From assembly GCF_000321225.1 (NCBI RefSeq), contig NW_004450401.1, positions 3,870,555 through 3,934,554 on the forward strand: a stretch of DNA of 64,000 bases, read 5' to 3'. The notes beneath the pieces were generated by a model that had not been told where the DNA came from, made no database searches, and worked only from the letters and a program-made list of their open reading frames with translations. The DNA comes from Odobenus rosmarus divergens. Its lineage: Eukaryota > Chordata > Mammalia > Carnivora > Odobenidae. Made by a program: the position numbers and the translations under genes. Positions 11,851-23,034 of this stretch are shown one piece after another. Every line of letters starts with the position of its first letter. Position 1 is the stretch's first letter.

Positions 11851-12289
11851 AGCAGCGGTGTGCCATTCTGGGCTTACTGCTGGCACAGCAGTAAGGCTGG
11901 GTTGGTGGAGGGCAGGAGACAGCTGAGGACCTTCTCCAAGAGGTGGAGGGGGAGACAGAGCTTATGGGGAGGACCAGCTCTGCGCACAGCTGGAGTCCAA
12001 GGTGGTGCCCAGGGCAATGGCCCTGTGTGGCTGGAGGATGGGGGTGGCCACAGCACAGCAGGGTTGTGGGGAGGCAGGCCTCCATTCCAGCTCCAGCCCA
12101 ACACTGGCATGTCTTCCATGGAGCAGAAAGAGGGGTCAATCCAAGGTTCACCCTGCAGGGAATGGAGCCTCCAGGACGCTCCTATGTATGTGCTGGCATA
12201 TCACCCTTGGCACAGGAGACCTGGCCTTAGGGACAGGGAGAGGGGGGCCCTGGAGGCTCTATACCAGCTGACTGGAGTTGCCAGCTGCA
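11851..12289. other. Unique intron sequence
   Basis: G+C-rich, with no repeat or exon recognised. Several overlapping open frames exist on both strands, which is typical of GC-rich non-coding DNA. Confidence 0.35.
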
Positions 12290-12470
12290 GTCCCATAAAT
12301 CGTGCCCTGGCCCAGGCTGGCAGTCCATTAACGTGAAAGATTTTATCGCGCTTTACAACCTCCCTGTCTTGTACGGCGACAGCAGGTAATTAAAACAATA
12401 ATTGTTTTCTGATGTTGCTTCTGCTGAACGATAAAAGCTTCCAGTTATTTTCCTTTCACTGGGGTAAGGT
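12290..12470. promoter_or_regulatory. Candidate enhancer-like element with SOX-type palindrome
   Basis: A unique AT-rich block with retained CpGs (ttatcgcgctttac) and several TAAT cores. At 12392-12408 it contains the perfect odd palindrome aaaacaataattgtttt, i.e. two inverted ACAAT (SOX-type) half-sites around one base. It stands out sharply from its G+C-rich flanks. Regulatory function is inferred, not shown. Confidence 0.35.
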
Positions 12471-13084
12471 GGAGGGAGGGGTCTGATCTGGGGGTTGGGG
12501 CGTAGGGTGCGGAGCCACACAAGTTTAGGAGGTGAGGAAAGGTGAGGAAGGATCTCCTGTGTGGCCATTGTGGGGAGAGGCCAGCAGGAACCTGATTCTC
12601 ACTTGGCAAAGCTCTGAGCACCTCCTATCACACACACGCTGGTACATAAGCAGATTCATGCCACACATGTGCACCCTGCAGGCCAGGCACATACCGTCAC
12701 ACCCAGACCTTGGCTGCCCCGTGAGCTGCTCTGGGGAGGCCATCCTGCTTGAGAATCCCTGGGAGGGGAGGAGAGGGCTGGCAGCAGCTGGGACCTGGAG
12801 GAACTCATCTGTCCAAAGCCCTTGGGAACACCCGACAGCAGCTCCCATCTATCCAGAGAGGGAGGCACAGAGGTTCTAAAGAGTGGAGGTGATGAGGAAG
12901 AGTTGGGGCGCGGGTTGGAGGCCTATGAGTACAGCCCCAGTGCTAATGAACTTGTACTTCCCAGGTGCCCAGAGTCTGGCACACCAGAGGTGACTTGCCA
13001 GGGAAGAGTTGTGTTTCCTCAAGTCACAGAGAGCTTGATTCAAGGGTGATAGGATGCGAGGTATGGTGAGGGGTCTTCCATGCC

Positions 13085-13144
13085 CTTCCGTATCCATCCA
13101 CCCATTCATCCACCCATTCATCCATCCATCCATCCATCCATCCA
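13085..13144 (+). repeat. (ATCC)n tetranucleotide tract
   Basis: Imperfect then perfect 'catccatccatcc' repeats, directly preceding the terminus of a minus-strand L2. Confidence 0.9.
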
Positions 13145-13420
13145 ATATTGAGCATCTACTTAGTGCCAGGCTTGTACTAGGCATAGGGGATATGGCAGGG
13201 AGCAGGCCAAAATCTCTCGAGAAGCTTGTGTTCTAATGCTCAGGTGGGGTTGGGGGTAGAAAATAAACAAGTAAATAGGTCAATAAAAAAGATCACCTCT
13301 GATGTTGCGAAGCTGCCACATGAGGTTGGGGGGGGCAAGGGGAGCCTCTGTGAGCAGGTGACTTTTAGTGAGGCTTGAATGACATGAAGAAGAGGCGAGA
13401 AGATAGTGGGGGCTGAGGCT
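13145..13420 (-). mobile_element. L2 LINE 3' end, inverted
   Basis: The strings 'ttgagcatctacttagtgcc', 'ttgtactaggcataggggat', 'agaagcttgtgttctaatgc' and 'gtgaggcttgaatgacatga' are the reverse complement of the L2 3'UTR. Confidence 0.75.
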
Positions 13421-13639
13421 TCTGGGTCCCAGTGCCTTCGAAGGACCCTCAGACCCCACCGTCTCTACCCCCTGGTCCTGCAACACACTCACTCCTTGCC
13501 ACCTCCAGCCCCACACCCGGGAAGCTGTGATGGGCACAGGGAGGCGTCGGGTGATGACTGGCGTGAGCTTGGCTTATGCTGATGCCCGTGAATGACATCA
13601 CATCTGGGGGCTCCCCCACCCCTGCCCCCACTGCCCCCC

Positions 13640-13830
13640 AGGCCTGCAGTAAATCATCCTGATGCTTTAAAACAAATACTTCTTAATCACTAAAAATTGA
13701 AATGATTTCATGTGAAAATGTTAATGTATTCGGAATCACAGCCGCGCACTGCGTCTGACAAATTAGCACCCAGCCCGCTGCATTGTTTGTAGCTACATTT
13801 ATCCTGGTGACGAGACGCACACATGAAACG
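13640..13830. promoter_or_regulatory. Candidate conserved non-coding element
   Basis: AT-rich unique sequence with homeodomain/POU-type motifs (ttaatcactaaaaattgaaa, gaaatgatttcatgtg, gttaatgtattc, acaaattagcacc) and retained CpGs, bordered by G+C-rich DNA. No repeat is recognised. Conservation cannot be tested here. Confidence 0.35.
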
Positions 13831-14154
13831 AAACAGAGCGGAAGGGTGGCCCGGGCAGCTCTTGGCTGGGGCCGTGCACAGAGGGAGAGGGTGGGGCAGA
13901 GGGACACAGGAGTCTCAGCGCCATCCCCCCCCCCCGCCACCAACAGCCGGCCTGACCCACTGCCTGCTGCAGGGCCGCACGTCCCCAGCCACCTGGTGCC
14001 CACCCCTCCCCGGCCTGTCCTTCGATGCCAACTCTGGACCCTGAGAACCACACCGGGCAGGGCTGGCCGGCTTCGTGGCAGGCTCCATGCAGACTCAGGC
14101 ATGAGCAAAGCAGGAGCACCAAGAGAGGAGAAAAACAATTTTTGTAATAATTTA

Positions 14155-14855
14155 ATGAATCAGAAATTAGCATTAGGATGTGGAGACACTGGGACCCTCA
14201 TGCACTGCTGTTGGGAACATCAAATGGTGCAGTTGCTGAGGGAAACAATTTGGTGTTTCCTCAAAAAAATGAAGCCTAGAATTACCATATGACCCAGCAA
14301 CTCCACTCCTAGGTATATACCGAGGAGAACTGAAAACAGGTGTTTAAACAAATACTTGCAGTGAGTGTTCAAAGCAGCATTATTCATTGTAGCCAAAAAG
14401 TGGAAACAACCCAAATGGATGATAATGGATAAACAAAATGTGGTCTATCCATACAATGGAGTATTATTTGGCCATAAAGAGGAATGATGTACTGATATAT
14501 GCCACAGCATGGATCCACCTGGAAAACACTGCACTCAGTGAAAGAAGCCAGACACAAAAGGCCTCATGGCCAATTCCATTTACATGAAAAATACCCAGAA
14601 TAGGCCACTGCACAGGGACAGACAGTGGGCTGGTGATGGCCAGGGGCTGGGGGGAAGGGGGGATGGGAAGTGACTGCTAATGGGGTAAACCCCTTGGGGT
14701 GAAGAAAATCTTTTGGAACTAAAAAAGATGTGATGGTTGTACAACATTGTGAACGTACTAAATGCCACTAAATAGTATACTTTAAGATGGTTAATTCTTT
14801 GTGACGGGAGTTCACTCCAATTAAAAAATACATGTATGCATATATGTATGTATGT
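14155..14855 (+). mobile_element. L1 LINE 3' end (old L1M subfamily), 5' truncated
   Basis: Classical L1 ORF2 end and 3'UTR: 'atatgacccagcaactccac', 'aggtatataccgaggagaac', 'acaatggagtattatttggc', 'gggctggtgatggccagggg' and 'actttaagatggttaattct'. It ends in an A-rich/ATGT tail. The fragment has many changes, so it is inactive. Confidence 0.9.
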
Positions 14856-14859
14856 ATCA

Positions 14860-15384
14860 AAGCACGTGAGGAGGGAATGAATCTCAATTTCACTGGACTT
14901 TTACGGGCTAGTATTTGGTCCGGGGAGGTGGTGGGAGCAGCAGGCTCTCAGACCACAGGCCTGTCTTGCCTTCTCCTCGCACCCACCCCGACTCCCTGCC
15001 CTTTCCCTGCCCCTGCCTCAGGATCAGCTCCAAGACAGCCCAGGCCTGGGTCATTCTGGATCACTGGCTCCATTTCACAATGAGGCAGAGGTGCACATCT
15101 GGCCTGGGGCTCCCGCTCTCCTGGGACCCCGACCCCCTGACACCCAGGCTAGAGCAGGGTCTAGCCACTCCAGACCTGGGCTCTCCCAGGCCACACCCCC
15201 GCCTCCTAGCCATCTTCCTTACCCCTGTTGGCCTCATCAGATCTGCTTCAGCAATTGTGTGCCTTTCTGGTAGACAAGGGGGGCCCTACAGCATCAACGA
15301 ACACAGAGGTAAGTCATTCTGCTTTCTCTTCTCCTAACTCCACACGTCCCTGTGCCCAGACCACAATGGACCGCTTAGTAACCA
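14860..15384. other. Unique intron sequence
   Basis: No exon recognised. Weak L2-like text may occur near 15200-15260. Confidence 0.35.
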
Positions 15385-15725
15385 AGTTCATTCCCTGCTC
15401 CAGGCTGCCGCACCCACACTGCGGGCCCTGCCTGTCATTCAGGACTCAGCTCACACGTCACCTCCTCAGACAGGTCTGACCATCCAGTCTAACCAGCAGC
15501 CAACATACCTGCATGAGCTCACGCATGGTCACGCGGTCATGTGGCCTCTGCCTGCCTTCCAACTCCTGAAGAACATTCCTCATTATCTGAACCTCCTGGT
15601 TTACGGTCATCTCCCACCGGAACGCGAGTTCCTCGAGGTAGGCACAGTTCCTGCCTTGCTCACTGTGACTTCATAGTGTGGCCTGGCCCCCCGGAGGTGC
15701 TCTATCAAAATTCCTAATGACAGGT
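15385..15725 (+). mobile_element. L2 LINE 3' end
   Basis: The strings 'cattcaggactcagctcaca', 'gtcacctcctcagacaggtc', 'aacgcgagttcctcgaggta' and 'ggaggtgctctatcaaaatt' follow L2 through its terminus. Confidence 0.8.
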
Positions 15726-18079
15726 GCGCCCCCACCTTCACCTCGCCCTGACCCGCAGCCCCTCCTCTCCACTTCCCTCACAAGCTCTCTGGGGCCCTGG
15801 GCCTTCTGCCCCACCCCCTTCCACAGATGGCACGCAGAGGGGCTGGGGCCGCAGCCTGGCTCTGCAGGTGCAACGCTGGGTGGGCATCTCACCTCTGAGC
15901 CCACCTGCAGAGAGCTTCCGTGCAAGTGCTTTGCACTCAACAATCAAGCTTGTCCTGCCCCTGCTCCCTTTGCTCAGGCTCCGCCTCTGAAGAATCCACC
16001 AGAACCTGAGCCTTTTCTGGCTCTGATACCCTTGCACCCCAGCTCGACAGTTTCTGCGTGTCCTCTGTGTCCTGGCACCACGCTTCCCTACTCTCTAATG
16101 CTGCTTCTGTGCTTCCAAGCATAGGTCCCAAGCGGCTCCTGCTGGTCTCCTCCTGGCTTGGGTCCTCCAGGCCTCATCTGCGAGCTCCTTCCCCACCTGC
16201 AGCCTCCCTTGCGGCTGCCTCCCAGCCCTGCTCCCAACTTGAAACTCTCTCGGCTTCCTCTGCTCTCTTTGGTCTGCCTCTGGCTTCCTCAGAAACTTCT
16301 CCCAAATTCTCCTTTTCCATGTCAATGGCAGCCATCCCCAGTCGCTCCTTAGAATGGGATCTGAGCTCACGGTGCCCGTGACCAGCTCCTTATGAATGGG
16401 CCTTTCGTCTCCACTTCCCCCCTTCACCGCATCTCCAAGTGCCAGTCCTGGCTTTCCAACGGTCATTTAGACGTTTCCGCCTGACCTTCTGCCGCTGCCT
16501 CAGAATGAACAGGTGAAATCCAAGGCCCCAAACGCAGGCTCTTCAAGCTGGAAGGGAGGGAAGGGTCAGGAACAGGCCTGCCTCATGGCAAGCACCGTGT
16601 GGGAGGTGCAGAATGCAGTCTTGTGTGCACGGACAGTGGGGCGCACACCTGCCAAGGTGACAGCCTGGTCCCGGCTCCTGGCCGCCTGGGAAAATGGGCT
16701 CTTAGTGCCCAGATCTGACTCTTCAAGGGAAGCCTGAGATCTGGATGTTTTTTGTGTGAATTCTCTATTTTTTAGAATGTTGTATCTGCCACCTGGGGGT
16801 TGAATGCTCTGCACACTGCCACCTCTGGGTGTGTGCCTTGCCAACTGCATCGTGTTTTCCTCCTGAGATCCCGTGCCAGGCCCCTTTCAGGTGCAGGTAC
16901 CAAAACCCAACCCACTGGTATCAGCCTACACAGGAAGTTCTTGGCTCACGGGATTGACAGAAGAGTGCAGGCACCCGAGTCTCTAGGGCCTTGGGGCCAC
17001 CAGGACAATCTTCCCTGCTGTTTGTCTCTGATTTCCCTATGCACTGGCCTCACTCCCCTCACCAGACAGGCTCTCTCCACACAAGGGGGAAGTAGCTGCC
17101 ACTGGCCCAACATCCCCACCTGCATCTTCACAGCTGCCAACCCCAGAGGCAGAGAAGGCAACTTCTCCACCTCCACATGGGAAAAGCCATGAGGAGCATC
17201 CTGACTAGTCATGTGGCCACTCGGAACAAATCGCAGAGCCCAGGATGTGCACCAGGATTTGCCCATGACTGACAGTCCCAACTGGACCACACGGTGTCGG
17301 GGAGGAGGTCACCTAAGGAAGGGTAGAGGTGCTGTGCCCATGAGAACATGTGTTGAATACTCAAAACCACAGGCACCAGAGAACCACAACATCTCCTGCG
17401 ATGGGGTCAGTTCGCCAGAAAGCCCAGTTCCCAAAGGGCCTGAAACTTCCCAAGGACAATAAGTAAGGGTGGGGCTGAGAGTAGAGTCCAAGCCTTTATT
17501 TCTGGAGCCCCAGCCTTTCCCCTTTACCATGGAGCCTCACCAAGGCCACCTGCCTCCCCCGCATGGTCTCCTTGAGAGCCCCCCCCCCAGACGGGGTGCT
17601 CATTGCCTGCTAAGACCACCCGTATCGCCGCCTGTTAGGAAGGTCTTTCTCAGCCTCTATGTCCCCCACATGCCGGTCCTGACCCTACCCCGTGGGGCTA
17701 CACAGAACAATGCAAACCCACCTCCCTCCTGCCTTCAGTGCCTTAAATTAGATGGTACAACCCCATCCCACCCAGGCCTTTGAGGACTTTTCTCTTAGGA
17801 CATGACCTTAAGTCTGTCTGTTGGTTACCCGTTGGCCAGAGGCAGGTTCTGTTGCTTATGGCCCAAGTGGCCAGACAGATGGCCTTGCTCTGGAGAGGGC
17901 CCAGCATGGTGCAGTTCCCTGGCTGGAGCCCATGGCACTGTGCAGCCTTCTTGCTCTCTCGGCTTCCCTCCCGTCTGTTACACAGCTCCCAATCCATTTT
18001 CTCTTTCTGACATCACTTCCCCTGGCTCAAGAGCTCTGAATCATGTTTGCCTCTTCCCGGTCCCTTGCCCCCCACATGT
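15726..18079. other. Mostly unique intron sequence
   Basis: No exon was recognised on either strand. About 16285-16480 contains L2-like phrases (caatggcagccatccccagt), too diverged for a firm call. Confidence 0.35.
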
Positions 18080-18470
18080 AACATCCAGAGCTCCTCCTTT
18101 CAAATGTCTCCCACATCCATCTCTTTTACTCCATCCCTGCTGCTTGCTCCCTGGGAAGGGGGGGCCTCATCATTTCCTGCCTGGATGACCGCCACAGCCT
18201 CCTGGCTGGTCTCCTTGCCTCCAGCCTCTCCCAGCTCCCATCCATCCTCCATGCGCTGCCAGATTAATCTTCCTTAAACACCACTCACCTCCTGTCACTC
18301 CCCAGCTCGACGATGTAGCCAGCCCTATCACTGGTTGGTCCCCCACAGGCCCTGCCTGCCCCAGCTGGGCTGTGCCTCCTTGCTCCCCTGTACACACACT
18401 GTCACCAGGGAATGCCTGTGCCCTCCCCCATCCCTTCATTGTCTGGCCCCATCCCACCACCTGCCAAGGT
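18080..18470 (+). mobile_element. L2 LINE fragment (reverse-transcriptase 3' region)
   Basis: The strings 'gccacagcctcctggctggt', 'ctccttgcctccagcctctc', 'gccagattaatcttccttaa' and 'tcacctcctgtcactcccca' match L2 on the plus strand. Confidence 0.75.
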
Positions 18471-18914
18471 GCCACCTTCCCTTTCTTCTGGTCCTGGTGC
18501 CCCCAGAACTCAAGGGCAGAGGATGGGGGGCAGCCAGGAAAAGCCCCAAAGCCACAGTCCATCCAGTCTGCACGCAGGTTACCCCTGCCTGGCCCACCTA
18601 GGCTCTCAAATGTCGCTGTGGCCCCTGCCACCCCTCTGCTGTGCTGCTCATCCTTAGGCCTCCAGGCTGTGAGGAGTCATACCTGGCCAAGTCACTGGGG
18701 GGTGAGTCATCCTTCACCATGTCAACCTTCTTTCTCAAGCCTTCCCACAAAACCTCGTCCCCCAGAATAAGCATCTTCCCAAGATTCCAGACCTGCAGCG
18801 TCTTGCCCTTGAGGCTCTCTGCCATGTCTGTCAACCAAGGACCTGGGGTTCCACTCCCCCACACTTCAGGGGTGTGGTCCCAGAGGGAGGCCCAAAGTGT
18901 CCCCATAGCATGAG

Positions 18915-19262
18915 CAGCGCCTCCCATGTATGGAGCATTCACCGTGGGCCTGGCACGGAGCTAAGCTACCCCGTGAATGTACTACCATTCCATTGAGACC
19001 CATCCAATCTGAGCTCAGGTCCAGCTGCAGCTTGCGGGGAAACGCCGAAGCCACATGGTGCAGGAGTGGGCTTGGAGGAGGAAGATCAGGAAAGGGCAGG
19101 CCTGCTGCTGGGGGGCTCTGCGAAGCTGGCTTTCCCGCCCCATGGAATACCTCCTTTATTCCTTGTAACCCTATGAGGTAGGAACCTTTCAGTATCTATA
19201 TTTTCTGGGTGAGGAAACTGAGCCACAGAGAACTGAAGTCACCTGCCTAAGGTCACCCAGTT
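18915..19262 (+). repeat. MIR SINE interrupted by a 131-bp insert
   Basis: The MIR left part (about 18915-19005, 'cctggcacggagctaagcta') resumes at about 19145-19262 ('ttgtaaccctatgaggtagg', 'gtgaggaaactgagccacag', 'cctaaggtcacccag'). The break is occupied by the duplicated unit at 19010-19140, so that unit arrived after the MIR. Confidence 0.7.
19010..19140. repeat. Duplicated 131-bp unit, copy 1 (unassigned)
   Basis: By hand alignment this block matches 20231-20362 with 8 mismatches and one 1-base gap (about 93% identity). It has abrupt edges (starts tgagctcaggtccagctg, ends ctttcccgccc). I do not recognise the sequence as a known repeat, and no clear target-site duplication is visible. 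Confidence 0.85.
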
Positions 19263-19531
19263 TAAGATTCTAAGCTACACCATCACCTGCAGAGTCCTGG
19301 CTCTTAGTGGCTCTCGTGCCTCAGGGACTCCCCGCCCTCAGCCCACCAAAGATCCTGGTGTTCAGAAGGAGCAGCAGCCCCCCAAGCCTAGGGAGATCAA
19401 TGGATCCTACAGGCCGACGCCTAAGGAGACTGTCACTCCCTTCCTGTGACCACTTCTTCAGAGGACCAGGGTGGCCAGGGAACAGCAGTGTGCTAGAGCC
19501 AGCTTGCCTCTGCTAAAGAGAGCCCATCACT

Positions 19532-19726
19532 GGGGCACCTGGGTGGCTCGGTCGGTTAAGCATCCAACTCTTGATTTTGGCTCAGCTCATGGTCTCAGGG
19601 TCATGGGATCCAGCCCCAAGTCAGGCTCCCCACTCAGTGGGAGTCGCTTTCTCCCTCTCCCTCTACCCTCCCCCTGCTCACGTGTGCTCTCCCTCTAAAA
19701 TAAATAAATAAATCTAAAAAAAAAAA
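19532..19726 (+). mobile_element. Carnivore tRNA-Lys SINE (SINEC)
   Basis: Full-length head (ggggcacctgggtggctcgg), body and an ATAAATAAATAAA tail, followed by an A run and a (GA)n tract to 19743. Confidence 0.96.
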
Positions 19727-20230
19727 GAGAGAGAGAGAGAGAGGGCCCCCTCATTAAAATTTCTAGAATTTTGCAAGCCAGTTGACATCACGTTGGTAGC
19801 TTAAAATAGGCCATAGTGGGAGTATTTACACCATGGAAATTGGCAAATCAGTCCTCCAGCTCTCCCAGAGTGCCAAGTGTTAGCAGCACATCACTGCTGG
19901 GGAGGGAATGCTGACCACCCTTAGAAGGGCATCCTGGCCTGTGGGCGGTGGGCTTCATGCAATTCACACAAAGACAGGCCCCCGAGTAGAGCCAGGGATC
20001 TAAAGGGAAAGGGGTCTTGAGAGCAATGAGTGGGTCTCAAAAATGGACCTCTGGCTGTGTGATCCCAAAGGATGTGGAGAAAGAAGGTCTCTAGAATAGT
20101 GTTAGGGAAGCCCTGAGACATCTGGTAGGCTCAGACTTCGACCAGACATGACCAACTTGGAAAGATGGCCCAAAACCAAGTACAAAACCACTGACAAGAG
20201 ACATGGAGTGGAGAAGCATGCAGGGAAGGC

Positions 20231-20362
20231 TGAGCTCAGGTCCAGCTGCGGCTTGCGGGGAAACGCCCAAGCCACATGGTGCCGGAGGGGGCTTGGAGGT
20301 GGAAGAGCAGGAAAGGGCAGGCCTGCTGTCTGGGGGGCTCTGCGAAGCCGGCCTTCCCGCCC
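20231..20362. repeat. Duplicated 132-bp unit, copy 2 (unassigned)
   Basis: Second copy of the unit at 19010-19140, same orientation, about 1.2 kb away. A short MIR-like phrase (accattttgcagctgagg) follows immediately at 20363. Confidence 0.85.
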
Positions 20363-20639
20363 TACCATTTTGCAGCTGAGGACACTGAACTGGAGGGGCA
20401 GGACATACTCTAGTAAGAAAGCACTGAAGATCAAGAAGGCACGATCAGAGAGGCCAAGTGGTTGTTTGGAATGAATGAGTTCAGGTCTTTGGGGCCAGAC
20501 AGATCCCACCCCAGGTGCTGGCAGGGGGACCTCATACTGACCTCCGAGAACGGAGGAGTGGGAGCGGTCACGGGGCAGGAGATGCATGAGTGGCAGTTTA
20601 GTTTTCAGAAGAGGTGGCAAGTTGGATTCGGTGAATGCA

Positions 20640-20950
20640 TCAGCGTTCTTCAAGTGCAAGCAACAAAATCCATTCTCACAAATTTAAGCGAAAAAGGGAA
20701 AATACTGGCAAGAAAATGGGTCGTTGAGAGAAGGGACAAGAGGCTTAAAAGCAGGCGCTGAAGTGAGAAAGGAACCAGGACCGGGGAAATGACTTACCTG
20801 TCTCATCGGGCCCTGCTGCTGAGATTAGGGGCCCCCCAAAATCCCCACTAAGGCTATATCTAAAAGGGGAGAGGGCATGGAGTCCTAGTGGGACCAGGGG
20901 TGGAAGCTGGACAAATACAAAACCCAACAAATGTCCACTGAAGGGCCACA
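20640..20950 (-). repeat. 'Family A' interspersed repeat, orientation F
   Basis: Opens with 'caagtgcaagcaacaaaatc' and closes with 'caacaaatgtccactg', the inverse of the copies ending in 'tgcaaccaaaag'. The family is not named with certainty. Confidence 0.55.
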
Positions 20951-21348
20951 GCCTGATGACCCGATGCAAACCCCAGGCAAGATTCCAGTGGACCTTCTCT
21001 GTCGGCTACAGGTAAGCAAGGAAGGTAGGACCACACAGAGACATACCGGGACTCCCGCAGACCCTTCCCTCCAGACCAGCGTCCCTTATTATAGAGTTAC
21101 TGTTCTGGTAGGTCAGGGCCAGACTGGAAACAGTGTGTCTGGATTTCAGCCCGGCACCTGATAAAATATCTCAGGATCTGCAAATGGAGATACATGAACC
21201 AGATGACAGCACATTTAAGGGAATGTAAAACCTGTTGAATGGCTGGCACTGTTTTCTAACACTGCTGATTAAATAGCTAAGGCCAATCCAAACTTGGGTC
21301 TTTACCTCTGAGCCTCAGGCCGTGTCCTTGGTGCTCTTCAGCATTCTT

Positions 21349-21549
21349 TTTTTTTTTTTTTTAAAGACTTTATTTATTTATTTGAGAGAGAGAGAATGAG
21401 AGATAGAGAGCACGAGAGGGAAGAGGGTCAGAGGGAGAAGCAGACTCCCTGCTAAGCAGGGAGCCGGATGCGGGACTCGATCCTGGGACTCCAGGATCAT
21501 GACCTGAGCCGAAGGCAGTCGCTTAACCAACTGAGCCACCCAGGCGCCC
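21349..21549 (-). mobile_element. Carnivore SINEC with 16-bp target-site duplication
   Basis: Inverted SINEC: poly-T, 'aagactttatttatttattt', a GA-rich tract, 'gccggatgcgggactcgatc', ending 'gagccacccaggcgccc'. The 16-bp string gctcttcagcattctt flanks it perfectly (21333-21348 and 21550-21565), defining a clean retroposition. Confidence 0.97.
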
Positions 21550-21889
21550 GCTCTTCAGCATTCTTATTAAATACTTGGGCAACCTATGTTGATGGCTCAC
21601 TGGTTAAACCTGAGAACAATGTGCCAATCTCTTCTGGGTGGACAAGCTGTGAGTGGTGGCAAACAGGACAGTGGCATAGGCAGTCTGGCTGAGGGACTGG
21701 CTCACATGGCACAGCACCTGAGTTGGCCCAATGAGGAAGGACCAGGACATTTGTTGGATGGCTGAAGGAAGAGATGCTCCCTCGTTCCCCTGGACTAGGC
21801 CTGCAAGAACGTACCCTGGTAAGTTGTGGCAGCCGCCTTGGGACTGTGAGGAGAGAGAGGCTGTCGGAGAGTGGTGCCAACCCCCGAAG

Positions 21890-22065
21890 AGCAGAGATGA
21901 GGCATGAATCCTGGTTACATGGTTCCTCCTGGATCCAGCCATGCCTGAAGCTAGCCTACCCCCGGTCTTGCAGTTACACGTGCCAAGAAATCCCTTTTTG
22001 CTTAAGTCACTTTGGGTCGGGTTTCCCAATATTTGCAATGGATACACTTAATATCCTTTACTAGT
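21890..22065 (+). repeat. 'Family A' interspersed repeat, orientation R
   Basis: The strings 'ggatccagccatgcctgaag', 'ttgcagttacacgtgccaag', 'ccctttttgcttaagtcact' and 'tatttgcaatggatacac' match the shared consensus. Confidence 0.55.
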
Positions 22066-22129
22066 TCATGCCAGGGCATTGTATCACAGTGGGATGAGCT
22101 GGGACGACTGACATCCAGAGGCAGGTAAC

Positions 22130-22430
22130 AAGGATGTAGGGGACAGAGAAGGGGCTTGGAATCAAGCTACATGAGGAACAGCTGAAAGGACTGGAGGCGC
22201 CCAGTCTGGAAAGAGCAGATGGGGCTAGGTAGGGGCCCTGTCTTAAATAACTGAAAAGGGGAAAGCCATTCAGCGTGGCCCCAGAAGAAAGAGCCAAGAG
22301 CCATTTGGGGGAGCTTACTGGGAAGGATTCCTCCTCATTCTAAGAAAGTGGCTTTGAACAGTCCCAGCCACCTGAAGATGTGCGGCTGGGGGCAAGTTGG
22401 AAAGCCAACACCCAGGGGTTTTATATTCAA
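22130..22430. mobile_element. Possible CR1/L3 LINE relic
   Basis: Phrases such as 'ctacatgaggaacagctgaa', 'ggcgcccagtctggaaagag', 'cttaaataactgaaaagggg' and 'gtggctttgaacagtcccag' resemble a CR1/L3-type consensus. Orientation and family are uncertain. Confidence 0.4.
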
Positions 22431-22694
22431 AATCCTGTGGCCTGGACAGCCCTGCCTAGATTTAGGAAGCACCCAAGATGGGGTCAGGAGGCAGGATATA
22501 GAGGGGGCCAATGAGCTTTGAGCGATGAGGGATTAGCCCAAGACCACACAGAGAATTAAGGTCCCCTGACTTTCTCCCATAGTCTTTCAGGTCCATGGGG
22601 CACCAGACAAGGCCCTGACAGTAAATGACCACATGGGACAGTGTTCTGCTCCCCACGGTGTGGGAAGGGGTAGGGAAGGGGGTCAGACTAAGCA

Positions 22695-23033
22695 GTAACA
22701 AGGTTCCAGCCCTGCCACTTCTCTGAGCCTCAGTGTCTTCATCTAATAAATGGGACTAACTTCACCTATCTTGTGGGTTGTCCTGAGGTTCTGATCAGAT
22801 GATGCAGGCAGAGCCCAGCATGGGCCATGATTACTACCATCACGAAGTTAATTAAGAATAAAAAATCTAACAGTTTACAGCCACCGAAGGCTCCTCCTCT
22901 CCCCGCCCCAGGCCTCTCTCCTAGCAGAAGTAGGATGAGTTTTGGAGTCAAAGACCTGGACTGGAACTCCAGCCCAGCCTAGTTCGGCCTGGACTGCAGG
23001 AAGCCGTGCCCTTCCTCATCTGTAAAATGGGAC
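22695..23033 (-). repeat. Two minus-strand MIR fragments
   Basis: About 22695-22840 has 'cctcagtgtcttcatctaat' and 'tgtcctgaggttctgatcag'. About 22930-23033 has 'ttggagtcaaagacctggac' and 'cttcctcatctgtaaaatgg'. The second abuts the intronic CpG island. Confidence 0.7.
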
Positions 23034-23034
23034 C

